Source: Chitinophaga qingshengii (GTDB taxonomy: Bacteria; Bacteroidota; Bacteroidia; Chitinophagales; Chitinophagaceae). From it: a DNA stretch of 64,000 nt. The stretch spans positions 620,001-684,000 of the forward strand of contig NZ_JACVFC010000003.1 in assembly GCF_014529935.1 (NCBI RefSeq), written 5' to 3'. The stretch's first letter is position 1. Each line of letters starts with the position of its first letter. The notes under the pieces were generated by a model that searched no databases, was not told the DNA's origin, and was given only the letters and a program-made list of their open reading frames with translations. Positions 44,943 to 54,109 of this stretch are shown piece after piece. The position numbers were made by a program, and so were the translations under genes.

Positions 44943-45500
44943 ATGCAAAACGAATTAACCACACTTGATCAATACCTGTCCAAATTACGCCCGGAATACT
45001 ACGCTTCGCTGAATGCACCATTGACGGATGCCGAAATAGCCGCGTTGGAAAAGAGCTATAACATCACCTTGCCGGCCGATCTGAAAGCGCTTTACCAATG
45101 GAAAAACGGACAACGCGACGATAGTTTTGAAGCGCTGGTCAATAACTCCGGATTTCTGCCATTACAGGAGGCATTGGAAATCGCCAAAGAAATGACCGGT
45201 ATGATCGGCTATGATTTTGATATCGAAAACTGGTGGCATGCGGCGTGGATACCGCTTTTCCATAATGGAGGAGGAGATTATATCTGTTACGATAGCGAGG
45301 GGCTGTTCACCGGACAAAAAGGGCAGCTGCTGGAGTTCTGGCACAGAGACGGTGACAGGAATGTAATAGCACCCGGACTGGAAAATTTTCTGCAGATGAT
45401 CAATCAGTACTACGCTACTACGGACCCTGCTTCCTTCGATGAATTTTTTTCCCTGGAGGAATATCCGGACGGATATTTTCTGAAGTTTTATGTAAAATAG
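44943..45500 (+). CDS. SMI1/KNR4-family protein
   Basis: The 185-residue protein follows the SMI1/KNR4 (SUKH) pattern: PLTDAEIAALEKSYNITLPADLKALYQWKNGQ, FLPLQEALEIAK, WIPLFHNGGGDYICYDSE and GQLLEFWHRDGDRNVIAPGLENFLQMI. In bacteria this fold often neutralises toxins, but many members have household or unknown roles. No toxin, Rhs or secretion gene is adjacent, so a toxin-immunity role is not supported. The frame begins at TTG 44919; the ATG at 44943 is used. It follows the frameshifted gene by 24 bp. Confidence 0.85.
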   Translation: MQNELTTLDQYLSKLRPEYYASLNAPLTDAEIAALEKSYNITLPADLKALYQWKNGQRDDSFEALVNNSGFLPLQEALEIAKEMTGMIGYDFDIENWWHAAWIPLFHNGGGDYICYDSEGLFTGQKGQLLEFWHRDGDRNVIAPGLENFLQMINQYYATTDPASFDEFFSLEEYPDGYFLKFYVK

Positions 45501-45560
45501 AAAAGTGAATTAACATTTTCTTAAGAGCGTTATACGCTAACCTGGAATAAATCTTCGTAT

Positions 45561-47042
45561 ATGCGTTCACGTTTTACCCGTTGTTTTGTCCTGTTTTGCG
45601 GCTTGAGTAGCACAGTCTATGCCCAGCAGTTTGAAAGGGTGGTGGTTGATTCCTCCGCTGCTGCTGCCGGCTATTACATGGCCTTACAACCCGGCTCCGG
45701 CCATGTTCAGGGTGTAATGGTCCTGATGCCCGGCTTTGGAGATCCTCCGGAAGCAGTGTTCGCCAGCAGTAAATTACAGAACGTTGCCTGGACCAACGAT
45801 ATCCTGACGATTGCGGTGAGTGGCGGACAGAATCTGTTGTTGACGGACAATTTGCAGCGACAACTTAACGCGGTGATGAAAGATGTAATAAAACGTTACC
45901 GGGTAGCACCTGAACGGTTTGTAATTGGAGGTTTCTCTGCCGGTGGTACACTGGCACTACGTTACACCGAGTTATGCAAGGAACGTCCTGCGGACTTTCC
46001 TATTCAACCAAGGGCTGTATTTTCTGTGGATGGCCCGGTAGATATACCGGACCTGGTACGACGGTTTGATAGGTTTATTAAACGGGACTTCAGTCCAAGG
46101 AGTACCAACGAAGCGAAGTCGGTTAAAAAGATGATGGCTAACCAACTGGGTGAACTACCAGCCAATATGCCGCGTTATGTGGCTGCATCTCCGTTCTATA
46201 CAGCTGCCGATACACCAGGCAATGAACATTTCCTCCAGCAGGTAGCTGTTAGAAGTTACCATGACCTGGACATGCCCTGGCAACTAAAGGAACGACGCAA
46301 CAGTCTCTCAGATCTTAATGCTGCCGCCGCTTCTGAAATGATCAGCCGCTTATTACAGCAGGGGAATGAAGAGGCAGAATTTATACAGACTCAACATGCC
46401 GGTTATAACCTGGACGGCACGCGTAATCCCCATTCCTGGTCTATTGTGGATGAACGGGAGCTGGTGCAATGGGTGCGGCGTAAACTGCGCTTCCTGCCCG
46501 AAAATGTACCAGGTAACTATCTCCTGGGGGAACCCGCTGGCTGGTCTGTAGAACGCATGAAATTTCCCATCGAATTTGCGCCGTCTATTAACTATCAGGG
46601 TTATGAAGACCTGCGCTTTCTGCCTGGGTGGGGAAATCAGCAAAGCGAAGAATACTGGAGCTATTGTTTCCTCTGGTGGCTGGAAGAACAACCACAGTTA
46701 GATAAAACAACGCTGGAATCATACCTGAAAGCATACTACGAAGGGCTTGTAGACCGTAACATCGGTCGCAGACAAATTCCGGCAGACAAGATAGTCCCCG
46801 TAAAAGTACAGCTGACACCGGCTAAAATTACCCCCGGTGACGCACAAACGTTCAACGGGGACATTGACATGCTGGACTATATGGGTGTACAACCTATACG
46901 GCTACACGTGATACTGCATATAAAGGACTGCACCGTGCCGCAGCGCAAAGCATTGTTTGTGGAACTATCACCCCGCCCCGCCGGACATACAGTCTGGCGA
47001 CAGATGGATAGCCTTTGGAAATCATTTGAATGTGGCAAATAA
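45561..47042 (+). CDS. Secreted alpha/beta hydrolase with additional C-terminal domain
   Basis: The 493-residue protein has a signal peptide (FVLFCGLSSTVYAQ) and an alpha/beta hydrolase domain (about 25-300; VQGVMVLMPGFGDPPEAV, nucleophile Ser in IGGFSAGGTLALRY, acidic site in VFSVDGPVDIPD, possible His in NPHSWSIVDE). The C-terminal 190 residues (about 305-493) form a second part rich in Trp and Tyr (YEDLRFLPGWGNQQSEEYWS ...), unlike a normal hydrolase cap, and are unrecognised. It probably hydrolyses an ester or amide outside the cytoplasm. It converges with the two-component pair on the minus strand, 6 bp apart. Confidence 0.75.
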   Translation: MRSRFTRCFVLFCGLSSTVYAQQFERVVVDSSAAAAGYYMALQPGSGHVQGVMVLMPGFGDPPEAVFASSKLQNVAWTNDILTIAVSGGQNLLLTDNLQRQLNAVMKDVIKRYRVAPERFVIGGFSAGGTLALRYTELCKERPADFPIQPRAVFSVDGPVDIPDLVRRFDRFIKRDFSPRSTNEAKSVKKMMANQLGELPANMPRYVAASPFYTAADTPGNEHFLQQVAVRSYHDLDMPWQLKERRNSLSDLNAAAASEMISRLLQQGNEEAEFIQTQHAGYNLDGTRNPHSWSIVDERELVQWVRRKLRFLPENVPGNYLLGEPAGWSVERMKFPIEFAPSINYQGYEDLRFLPGWGNQQSEEYWSYCFLWWLEEQPQLDKTTLESYLKAYYEGLVDRNIGRRQIPADKIVPVKVQLTPAKITPGDAQTFNGDIDMLDYMGVQPIRLHVILHIKDCTVPQRKALFVELSPRPAGHTVWRQMDSLWKSFECGK

Positions 47043-47048
47043 TTGTCC

Positions 47049-47681
47049 TTATAACAACCCCAGTTCACCTGCCTTTTTAATCAGGGCGGCCGCGTTGTTG
47101 ACCTGTAGTTTCTGCATCAGGTGATGCCGGTGGGTTTCTACTGTCTGCCGGCTGATAAACAATTTAGCGGCAATGACGGCGGTGGTGGCGCCTCCGCTTA
47201 CCATTTGCAGTACTTCTTTTTCCCGGGCTGTCAGTTTGGGAACGATGGCTGCAGGGTCGGGTTTAAAAAGCAATTGTTGGAGGTGCTCCGGTAACCGGTA
47301 CTCATGGCGAAGTACCTGGAAGATCACTGCCAGCAGCTCTTCTTTGGGAGCATTTTTTAGCAGATAGGCGTCAGCACCATTTTTCAGCATATTCAGGATA
47401 ATGCTTTTTTCGGTATGGTTGGTCAGCGCAACGACATAGGTGCCGGGATGAAGTTTTTTGATGGTGCTGCATACTGCCGGGCCTTGCATACCCGGCAGGC
47501 TGATGTCCAGTAAAACGATGTCTGCTGTATGCTTTTCCAGGTACTGCAACGCTGTTTCTCCATCGGTGAAATCAGCTACTATCTGTAATTGATCGCTGGG
47601 TTGCAGCACACTGCGTAACCCTTCAATAAAAATGGCGTGATCTTCAATCACTACGACGGATATACGGTTGTTGATTTGCAT
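47049..47681 (-). CDS. LuxR/NarL-family response regulator
   Basis: The 210-residue protein has a receiver domain (about 8-125; VVVIEDHAIFIEGL with the acidic pocket, phospho-Asp in ADIVLLDISLPG) and a LuxR-type DNA-binding domain (about 145-208; LTAREKEVLQMVSGGATTAVIAAKLFISRQTVETHRHHLMQKL). It should be phosphorylated by the kinase encoded just upstream, whose 3' end it overlaps by 31 bp, and then regulate transcription. Targets are unknown. Confidence 0.93.
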   Translation of the reverse strand: MQINNRISVVVIEDHAIFIEGLRSVLQPSDQLQIVADFTDGETALQYLEKHTADIVLLDISLPGMQGPAVCSTIKKLHPGTYVVALTNHTEKSIILNMLKNGADAYLLKNAPKEELLAVIFQVLRHEYRLPEHLQQLLFKPDPAAIVPKLTAREKEVLQMVSGGATTAVIAAKLFISRQTVETHRHHLMQKLQVNNAAALIKKAGELGLL

Positions 47682-49603
47682 GATAATTCAATGTTAATGA
47701 CGGTGCCTGCACCGGTACCAGACCGGATGTCCATTTTACCGTTTAAAAATTCTACCCTGTGCCGGACATTTTTCAAACCAATACCTTTGGTTTCGTCTGG
47801 ATGGGAAGGTGAAAAGCCTTTTCCGTTATCTTCTATCGTGATATAAAAAGTAGGGCCAAGTTGACTGCATTGCACCAGTACCTCATCTGCCCCGGCATGT
47901 TTGCAGGCATTGGTCAGCAATTCCTGCACAATGCGGTACACAATCAGCTGTATAGGTAATGGAAGGTCCGGCTGAATGTTTATTGTTTGCAGGGTGATCT
48001 TCAGCCGGCTGGTTGTGTGTATTTCGCAGAGATCTTCCAGGGCTGCAGTTAAGCCCAGTCGCAGCAGCGCTTCGGGCATCATATTGTGTGCAATGCGTCG
48101 CAGCTCGGTGATGGCCTGGTCCAGTTGAAGGCTTAGACGGACAAGGGGGGCTGCAGGATCGGCAGTCGCTTCGGCCAGGCGCATTTTCATACTGGCGAGG
48201 GTGCCGCCCAAACCATCATGAAGGTCGCGGGCCAGGCGGGTACGTTCTGTCTCTTCGCCATGCAACAGCGCTTTTGCAACAGCGATCTGTTGCCGTTGCA
48301 GCACTTTGTTTTTCCTGGACCGGTAAAAGTATACGGCTACGAAACCCGATAGGATAAACAAAGTGATAACACTCCACAGCAACGTTTTTTGTTGTGCTGC
48401 TTTCCCACGCAGTTGCAGCAATACTTTTTCCTTTTCTGCATAGTTGTATTTTGCTTCCAGCTCATTGATCTGTTGACGGGTTTGTCTTTCGGTCAGCGTG
48501 TCTGTCAGGCTGGAGTATTGCAACAACCACTCATAAGCCTGTTGAGGATGATGAAGGGCAGAATCGGTGCTGGCCAGCTCCCGTAAAACCAGCCGCATAT
48601 TTTCCGGCATTTCCCTGACGTAGGGCCGTTTATAGATGTCAAGCAGTAACTGCCTGGCAGTATCCATAAACCCTTGTGCTTTATAGGTCTCGTACAGATC
48701 CATGCTCATCGTCGTCGCATCGTACTGGCGGTTAATGCTGTCCGCCAGTTGGATACCCTGGCGAAGGCTGGACAACGCCAGCGGCCATGCCCTGATTTTA
48801 TTGTAATACCTGCCAAGAATGCCGTAGTATCCCGGAACAAGACGGGAGTGCGGATATTGTTGTATATAAACGGCAGCACTGTCCAGGTATGGTTTGGCGG
48901 CCGTTGTTTGCTGCAATGAAAGATAATTGGCGGCAATCGTTGTATAACTGGCTATCAGAAATTCCTTGCGTGCTGGTTGCTGACGGAAGAGGGCTGCCGC
49001 TTTCGCTGCATAGATACTGGACCGCTCATAATCGAAAATGTTGGAGAACACGCTGCTGAGGCTCAGATAATAGTTACCCAGGTAAAGTGTGTCTCCAGCC
49101 TGCTGTGCCAATGGTATTACCTTGTTCAGTAATATATCTGCAAAATTCTTTTCCCGCCCTTGCCGCTGTTCCAATACGCCGTAGTTGTGCCATGCTTTGG
49201 ACAATAGTCTGACGGCCTCGTTTTTTTTATCTTGTTGGAGCAGCGGGATCGCTTGTTGAAACTCCTGCTGAGCGCGGGGAATATCATAGTCAAAAAACGC
49301 ACTGCCGAGGAAATAATGCCCCTGGCCTTCATGGTAAGCGTCATGGGGATTGTATTCCAGCGCCTGTAAGGCATAATTAACGCCCCTGGCACTGTCCAGG
49401 TCGGCCCAATACTGTGATAGCTGAAAAAGCACCGCTGCTTTCTGTTCCCTTTTGGTGGTGTGTTGTAAAAGCAGCAGGAGGCTATCGGCAAACGGGTGTT
49501 CGCTTTCTGCCAGGCTCAGTAATGGTAACAGCAGCAGGTAAAGCAATATGCTTCGCCTCCGGTATTTAACGAGCCCTAACGGAAGGCCGGATAATGGTTG
49601 CAT
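47651..49603 (-). CDS. TPR-containing sensor histidine kinase (HisKA_3 type)
   Basis: The 650-residue protein has an N-terminal signal/anchor (ILLYLLLLPLLSLAES), a periplasmic TPR array (about 40-390), a transmembrane helix (about 413-430), a HisKA_3 dimerisation region with the phospho-His in ARDLHDGLGGTLASMKMRLA (about 455-475) and a HATPase_c domain (NACKHAGADE ... ITIEDNGKGFSPS, IGLKNVRHRVEFLNG). It is the partner of the LuxR-type regulator, with a 31-bp overlap. The stimulus sensed by the TPR domain is unknown. Confidence 0.92.
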   Translation of the reverse strand: MQPLSGLPLGLVKYRRRSILLYLLLLPLLSLAESEHPFADSLLLLLQHTTKREQKAAVLFQLSQYWADLDSARGVNYALQALEYNPHDAYHEGQGHYFLGSAFFDYDIPRAQQEFQQAIPLLQQDKKNEAVRLLSKAWHNYGVLEQRQGREKNFADILLNKVIPLAQQAGDTLYLGNYYLSLSSVFSNIFDYERSSIYAAKAAALFRQQPARKEFLIASYTTIAANYLSLQQTTAAKPYLDSAAVYIQQYPHSRLVPGYYGILGRYYNKIRAWPLALSSLRQGIQLADSINRQYDATTMSMDLYETYKAQGFMDTARQLLLDIYKRPYVREMPENMRLVLRELASTDSALHHPQQAYEWLLQYSSLTDTLTERQTRQQINELEAKYNYAEKEKVLLQLRGKAAQQKTLLWSVITLFILSGFVAVYFYRSRKNKVLQRQQIAVAKALLHGEETERTRLARDLHDGLGGTLASMKMRLAEATADPAAPLVRLSLQLDQAITELRRIAHNMMPEALLRLGLTAALEDLCEIHTTSRLKITLQTINIQPDLPLPIQLIVYRIVQELLTNACKHAGADEVLVQCSQLGPTFYITIEDNGKGFSPSHPDETKGIGLKNVRHRVEFLNGKMDIRSGTGAGTVINIELSCKSTTVYPS

Positions 49604-49755
49604 GTATCTAAAATACCAAGAATACCTGATTTCCCCATCAGGGAAAACATGGAGATGCTAAAATCCATTATTTCCCGGATTGTCTGCCATCCTGCTAACG
49701 GAGAACTTTGTATCCGGAAAAACTGGATGTTAACCATCAAAAAAATTAACCACTG

Positions 49756-50718
49756 ATGAAAACACGTGTCACCACCCTGGTTTGCCTGGCTGTGCTGCTG
49801 CTCACGGCAGCCTGTGGCAAGAAAGACAACCCCGGTCCGGGAAATAATGGCGGTTGGCAGCTGCCGGGCAGCATTTACTACGATTGGTCAGAAGGCAGCG
49901 GACTGGCTATCGCTTATCGCCTGGACCTTAGCAGTGGCGTGCGTTCCAAGGCGGTGGCGTATAACGCCAAACGCCACGCCTGGGATATCAGCCGCGATGG
50001 CAGTATCATGCTTCAGTCGCTGGACGACCCTAATGATTATGACGGGGAGATATACCGTATTATCAATATGCAGAATGGGCAAACGCTCTCCGAATTTCGG
50101 AAAAAAAATTCTGAAGTGTCTAACTTTACCGAACCATTGTTATCACCGGATAAGTCCCTCATCGCCGTGCCTCCCACATTTGACAGAGGTTTGATCGTTA
50201 TGGACCTGCAGGGGCGCCTGCTAAAGGAAGTGGTTACCATCGGCGGAAAAAAGGTAAAAGGAAACATTGCCTGGATGCCGGATAACAGTATCATTTGTGT
50301 GGCAGATAATATTGTGTACCGGCTCAACAACCAATATACCTGGGGGGATGTGGTGACCCAGCTGAACTTTAACGACTGGAATCATATTACAGCCAGCTAT
50401 GATGGTCAACGCCTGGCTTTTGGCGCCGGAAAACATATATGGATGATGAATGCGGACGGCACGAACAAGGTGCAGGTAACCACCAGTAATGATGAAGAAG
50501 GATATCCTGTATTTTCCCCTGATGGGAAACACCTGCTGATGGGCACGGACTATGAGCCTGAGAGCTCGGCAATACGGAACTGGATACTGACAATCATTCC
50601 GGCAGACGGCCGACAATATAACGTTACCGAAGGAGCAGATGACCGTGTGGTAATGTTGAAGGTAAATGGTAGTGATACCCGGCTGGAAAGCAGCGATGGC
50701 GCTATGGAATGGAGATAG
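49756..50718 (+). CDS. Beta-propeller (TolB/PD40-like) lipoprotein
   Basis: The 320-residue protein has a lipobox (LVCLAVLLLTAACGKKD, Cys about 20) and repeating beta-propeller blades with WD40-like PD40 motifs: HAWDISRDGSIMLQS, PLLSPDKSLIAVPP, GYPVFSPDGKHLLMGTD. The fold usually mediates protein binding at the outer membrane. No enzyme motif is seen. It lies 152 bp from the divergent kinase gene, so it could belong to that kinase's regulon. The serine hydrolase follows 75 bp later. Confidence 0.85.
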   Translation: MKTRVTTLVCLAVLLLTAACGKKDNPGPGNNGGWQLPGSIYYDWSEGSGLAIAYRLDLSSGVRSKAVAYNAKRHAWDISRDGSIMLQSLDDPNDYDGEIYRIINMQNGQTLSEFRKKNSEVSNFTEPLLSPDKSLIAVPPTFDRGLIVMDLQGRLLKEVVTIGGKKVKGNIAWMPDNSIICVADNIVYRLNNQYTWGDVVTQLNFNDWNHITASYDGQRLAFGAGKHIWMMNADGTNKVQVTTSNDEEGYPVFSPDGKHLLMGTDYEPESSAIRNWILTIIPADGRQYNVTEGADDRVVMLKVNGSDTRLESSDGAMEWR

Positions 50719-50756
50719 CTATGATGAAGGAACTTTCCATGTCTGAAATAATCCGC

Positions 50757-50804
50757 CAGGGGCGCTGCTTTATCAATATATTCAATACAAAAAATGCGCC
50801 CCTG
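50757..50804 (+). promoter_or_regulatory. Stem-loop that includes the start codon of the serine hydrolase gene
   Basis: CAGGGGCGC (50757-50765) pairs perfectly with GCGCCCCTG (50796-50804) across a 30-nt AT-rich loop. The right arm begins at the G of the ATG at 50794. Folded, it would hide the start codon. Confidence 0.5.
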
Positions 50805-51888
50805 TATCTTGTCACTGCTACTGCTGCTGCCTTTCGCAGTATGCGCCCAATCGCTGCAAAAACGCCTCGATACCCTGCTGCAAGGATATCATCACCGTGG
50901 ACAGCTGGAAGGTACGGTATTAGTCGCCCGTAAAGGTAAGGTGGTTTACCAGGGCCATTTCGGATATGCTAACCGGCAGTTTAAAGTACCCATTACGCAA
51001 GATACCCGTTTTCCGGTCGCTTCTATTACTAAACTATATGCAGCCATACTGGTACTGCAATTGCAGGAGGAAAAAAAGCTGGACATTCATCAGCCGGTAT
51101 TTACCTATTTGCCGGATTTGCTACCGGTGGTGAATAAACGAATAACCCTGCAACAGTTATTGCTGCATAGCTCCGGCCTTCCGGGCGATAAGGTGCCGGA
51201 TTACTACGCCCGCTCTACGCCACGTCCGGCAGACTTTATCCGGAAAAACGTAAAAGACACGCTGTTGTCAGAACCGGGTAGCCGTTTCCGTTATAACAAT
51301 GTCGACTATATCCTGTTGGGCGCCGTGATAGAAAAAGTAACGGGTAAACGCTGGGAACAGGTACTACAGGAAAAAGTACTGGCGCCGCTGCAGTTAGTCA
51401 ATACCGGTGTGGTACGCCAGCAGGATGTGATCCCTCAACTGGCTTATGGCTACCATAATTACACCTTCGGTACCGGTACTGCACAGGACACCCTCTTTAA
51501 CGACGAAACCCCTTACTTTGAAAACTACGCCACCGCAGGCGCTATCTATGCCACCGCAGCGGAGTTACTCCGGGTAGACCAGGCTTTGTATGGTAACCGG
51601 TTATTAAGCCCCGCCGCAATAACGCTCATGTATACACCGGTAAAGGAATTGGGCTATAACAAATATGCCAGGGGCTATCCGGCATTAGGCAGTTATATTA
51701 ATTCCGTTACCCTCGCATCAGGGAAAACGCTCACGGTGATCGAAAGACGCGGCAATATCAACGGGTTTAACAGTAGCCTGCTGCGTTGTGTGGAGGACAA
51801 TAACACGATCATCCTGCTATGTAATACCGATACCGGAAATATGGAAAAAATAGGCGATGATATCCTTCGTCGTCTTTATCCGCTATAA
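50794..51888 (+). CDS. Secreted class C beta-lactamase-related serine hydrolase
   Basis: The 364-residue protein has a signal peptide (CILSLLLLLPFAVCAQS) and the beta-lactamase/DD-peptidase fold: nucleophile Ser in SITK (FPVASITKLYAAILVLQLQ), YNN in RFRYNNVDYILLGAVIEKVTG and LLLHSSGLPG. The third KTG-type box is not clear. Family members are peptidases, esterases or peptide-modifying enzymes, and rarely true beta-lactamases, so antibiotic resistance should not be assumed. The stop overlaps the convergent FAD monooxygenase by 6 bp. Translation may be limited by the stem-loop at its start. Confidence 0.87.
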   Translation: MRPCILSLLLLLPFAVCAQSLQKRLDTLLQGYHHRGQLEGTVLVARKGKVVYQGHFGYANRQFKVPITQDTRFPVASITKLYAAILVLQLQEEKKLDIHQPVFTYLPDLLPVVNKRITLQQLLLHSSGLPGDKVPDYYARSTPRPADFIRKNVKDTLLSEPGSRFRYNNVDYILLGAVIEKVTGKRWEQVLQEKVLAPLQLVNTGVVRQQDVIPQLAYGYHNYTFGTGTAQDTLFNDETPYFENYATAGAIYATAAELLRVDQALYGNRLLSPAAITLMYTPVKELGYNKYARGYPALGSYINSVTLASGKTLTVIERRGNINGFNSSLLRCVEDNNTIILLCNTDTGNMEKIGDDILRRLYPL

Positions 51889-53028
51889 TGTTATATTATA
51901 CAGAAAGTCCAGTTGCCGTTTGGCACTGCCGGCAGGTATGCTGCGCACCGCGAAGTTCCTCACTGCCACCGCGAAGGCGCCTTTCCAGTTGGTGAGCTGC
52001 GCCAGCTGCCAGGAGAGGCGAACGATCTTGTGGGCGCGCTCTACTCTTTTGGTAACGTAATGTCGGAAGGCGGTCTCATAATCGCTGTGGCTGCACAGAC
52101 TGTCAACCAGAACATAGGCGTCTTCTATCGCCTGGCTGGCGCCTTGTCCCAGGTTGGGGGTGGTGGCATGGGCGGCATCACCCAGCAGTACAACCCGTCC
52201 TTTGTGCCAGGTGCTGATAGGCGCCAGGTCATACAGGTCGGACCGGATCAGCTGTGCCGGATTGATATTCCGTGCTACTGCCGGCATATAGCCACTAAAA
52301 TCAGCCAATTCCTGTTGTATCAGTGCTAATGCCTGTTCATTCGTGTAGGGCGTATTTTCCGGTAGTTTTTTGGTGAACCAGAAGTACACCTGGTTGCCGC
52401 CTACGTGCATAAAGGACGCCCGTATGCCATTGCCACGGCCCCATACTTCAGCGGTGTTGTGGCGCTCGGCGTCAGGCAATTCCATATTGACCGTAGTACG
52501 CCAGCAGATTTGGCCGGAATAGCGGTAGCCCTGGCTGCCGATAACTTGTTCCCGGACAGCGGAGCGGATACCGTCAGCGGCCACCAGGATATCGCCCTGG
52601 GCCTCGCTGCCATCATCAAACCGGGCAATAACGCCTCTCGGTGTTTCTGTGACAGCGATACATTTTTTGCCGGTTTGAACAGGCTGCTGTAATTGTTCCA
52701 GCAAAGCGGCCTGAAGAGTAGCCCGGTGTATGGGCAGACTACGGGAACCGTATTGTTGTTCCAGTTGGTTGCCATCAATGTGCTGTAATATCTTCCCTTT
52801 ATAATCCTTGATATACAGTTGCTCGAGGTGACCGCCCCGACTGGCCAGTATGCTGGCAATACCCAGTCGTTCGTACACCTTCATGGCGTTGGCTCCCAGC
52901 AGGATACCGGCGCCTACCGTTTTGTATTCCGGGGCTGCTTCAAATACCTCGTATTGCCATCCGCGCTGTTGCAGGGCAATAGCGGTGGTGAGCCCGCCTA
53001 TGCCGCCACCGATGATGATTGCTTTCAT
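51883..53028 (-). CDS. FAD-dependent monooxygenase (UbiH/TetX-like class A)
   Basis: The 381-residue flavoprotein has GxGxxG at the start (KAIIIGGGIGGLTTAIALQQRG), LVAADGIRSAVREQV and GDAAHATTPNLGQGASQAIEDA, the three hallmark FAD motifs of the salicylate hydroxylase / 6-hydroxynicotinate monooxygenase / TetX group. It should hydroxylate an aromatic or polyketide-like compound with NAD(P)H. TetX-type activity on tetracyclines is possible but cannot be told from sequence alone. A clear promoter (TACATTTG) lies 18 bp upstream. Confidence 0.9.
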   Translation of the reverse strand: MKAIIIGGGIGGLTTAIALQQRGWQYEVFEAAPEYKTVGAGILLGANAMKVYERLGIASILASRGGHLEQLYIKDYKGKILQHIDGNQLEQQYGSRSLPIHRATLQAALLEQLQQPVQTGKKCIAVTETPRGVIARFDDGSEAQGDILVAADGIRSAVREQVIGSQGYRYSGQICWRTTVNMELPDAERHNTAEVWGRGNGIRASFMHVGGNQVYFWFTKKLPENTPYTNEQALALIQQELADFSGYMPAVARNINPAQLIRSDLYDLAPISTWHKGRVVLLGDAAHATTPNLGQGASQAIEDAYVLVDSLCSHSDYETAFRHYVTKRVERAHKIVRLSWQLAQLTNWKGAFAVAVRNFAVRSIPAGSAKRQLDFLYNITL

Positions 53029-53046
53029 AAAAATGTAAATTTAGGT

Positions 53047-53073
53047 CAAATGTACTAATTTTTTTGAAAACAA
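53047..53073 (-). promoter_or_regulatory. Bacteroidota-type promoter of the FAD monooxygenase
   Basis: On the minus strand a TTG (53071-53073) precedes TACATTTG (53054-53047), a perfect TAnnTTTG box, by 16 bp; the ATG follows 18 nt after the box. Confidence 0.65.
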
Positions 53074-53116
53074 CACATGAACTGATTTTTATGTCTCAAA
53101 AATCAGGCGCACCAAA

Positions 53117-54061
53117 TTAGCTGCGGGGATGTTTAAAAATATCATTCCGGATAATCCGCTGTATGGAATCCGCTTCGGTGATCATGATCATATGATCGGC
53201 ATCTTTAAACCAGTACAACTGTTTATAGGGTGCTTCCAGCTTTTGAAAATAGGTTTTGGAGATTTGTGCGTTGGTTTGGGAATCCCGCCCGCCCAGGAAA
53301 AAATAAACCGGGCAGCGAAGTCGCGGTAACGACACCAGCAGATTGTCTTTTACGGCTTCATTCCAGGGAGGCAACCAGATGTTAGCCCACGCATCCAGGT
53401 AAGACCGCACCATGACGGTGTCTTTAAACGGGGTACCGTCCATTACGTGCATCCATTTCCGTGAGTAATAAAGATCATTGCCGTTGGCGAAAGGGACCTG
53501 CACGGTATTTAATTCCCGTAAGGCGGTGGTATTATTATTTTTCTTAGCCCATATTTTCAGGTTGTTGAGCACCAGCACTTCGCTGGGTTGCTGGTTAACC
53601 ACCGGACACACCACCAGTAAGGCCTGTAGCAACTCCGGATGGGTAGCGGCCATATGAAAGCCCAGTACAGTACCCCAGGATTCGCCCATCAGGTAAAGTT
53701 GTTTCCGCTTGAAACGTTGTAGCAATGTTTTTACAACTTCATAGGTATCCTGCTCAAACTGCTGCAGGGTAAGCGGTAGCGGCGCATGGTTCAACTGTAG
53801 TGTTTTTCCTGTCTCGCGCTGGTCCCACAGGATAACGAGCGCATCTTGCAGAAGATCGTGGGAGATGGTGTTTGACTGGGGCATACGCGATTCACCCGGC
53901 CCGCCGTGAAGGAACAGCAGGATAGGACCTTCGGTATTTCCCCTGACAGAAATTACCTGGTTGATACCATTAATATGGAGCGTATCATAGTAGTCCGCTT
54001 GTTGTGCCTGTACGGCAACGCTGCCTGAAAGCAGCATACAGAGAGAGAGGAAGTTCTTCAT
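53117..54061 (-). CDS. Secreted alpha/beta hydrolase (proline-iminopeptidase-like)
   Basis: The 314-residue protein has a signal peptide (LSLCMLLSGSVAVQAQ), the HGGPG oxyanion motif (ILLFLHGGPGESRMP), WDQRETGKT, nucleophile Ser in LMGESWGTVLGFHM and a late His (KDADHMIM). This pattern is that of S33 peptidases such as proline iminopeptidase; the signal peptide puts it in the periplasm. It may cleave N-terminal residues from short peptides or hydrolyse esters. It is on the minus strand between the FAD monooxygenase and a GNAT gene, without obvious operon linkage (48-bp gap to the GNAT gene). Confidence 0.87.
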   Translation of the reverse strand: MKNFLSLCMLLSGSVAVQAQQADYYDTLHINGINQVISVRGNTEGPILLFLHGGPGESRMPQSNTISHDLLQDALVILWDQRETGKTLQLNHAPLPLTLQQFEQDTYEVVKTLLQRFKRKQLYLMGESWGTVLGFHMAATHPELLQALLVVCPVVNQQPSEVLVLNNLKIWAKKNNNTTALRELNTVQVPFANGNDLYYSRKWMHVMDGTPFKDTVMVRSYLDAWANIWLPPWNEAVKDNLLVSLPRLRCPVYFFLGGRDSQTNAQISKTYFQKLEAPYKQLYWFKDADHMIMITEADSIQRIIRNDIFKHPRS

Positions 54062-54109
54062 ATCGACATGATTGCTCCTCTACAACAACCAGTCCCGGAC
54101 AAAGGTTCG

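Noticed and set aside
44943..45500. Toxin-immunity locus around the SMI1/KNR4 gene
   Set aside because: No toxin, Rhs, VgrG or secretion component is found within several kb on either strand.
50794..51888. Calling the serine hydrolase an antibiotic-resistance beta-lactamase
   Set aside because: The class C-like fold is shared by many esterases and peptidases, and the KTG box is not clear.
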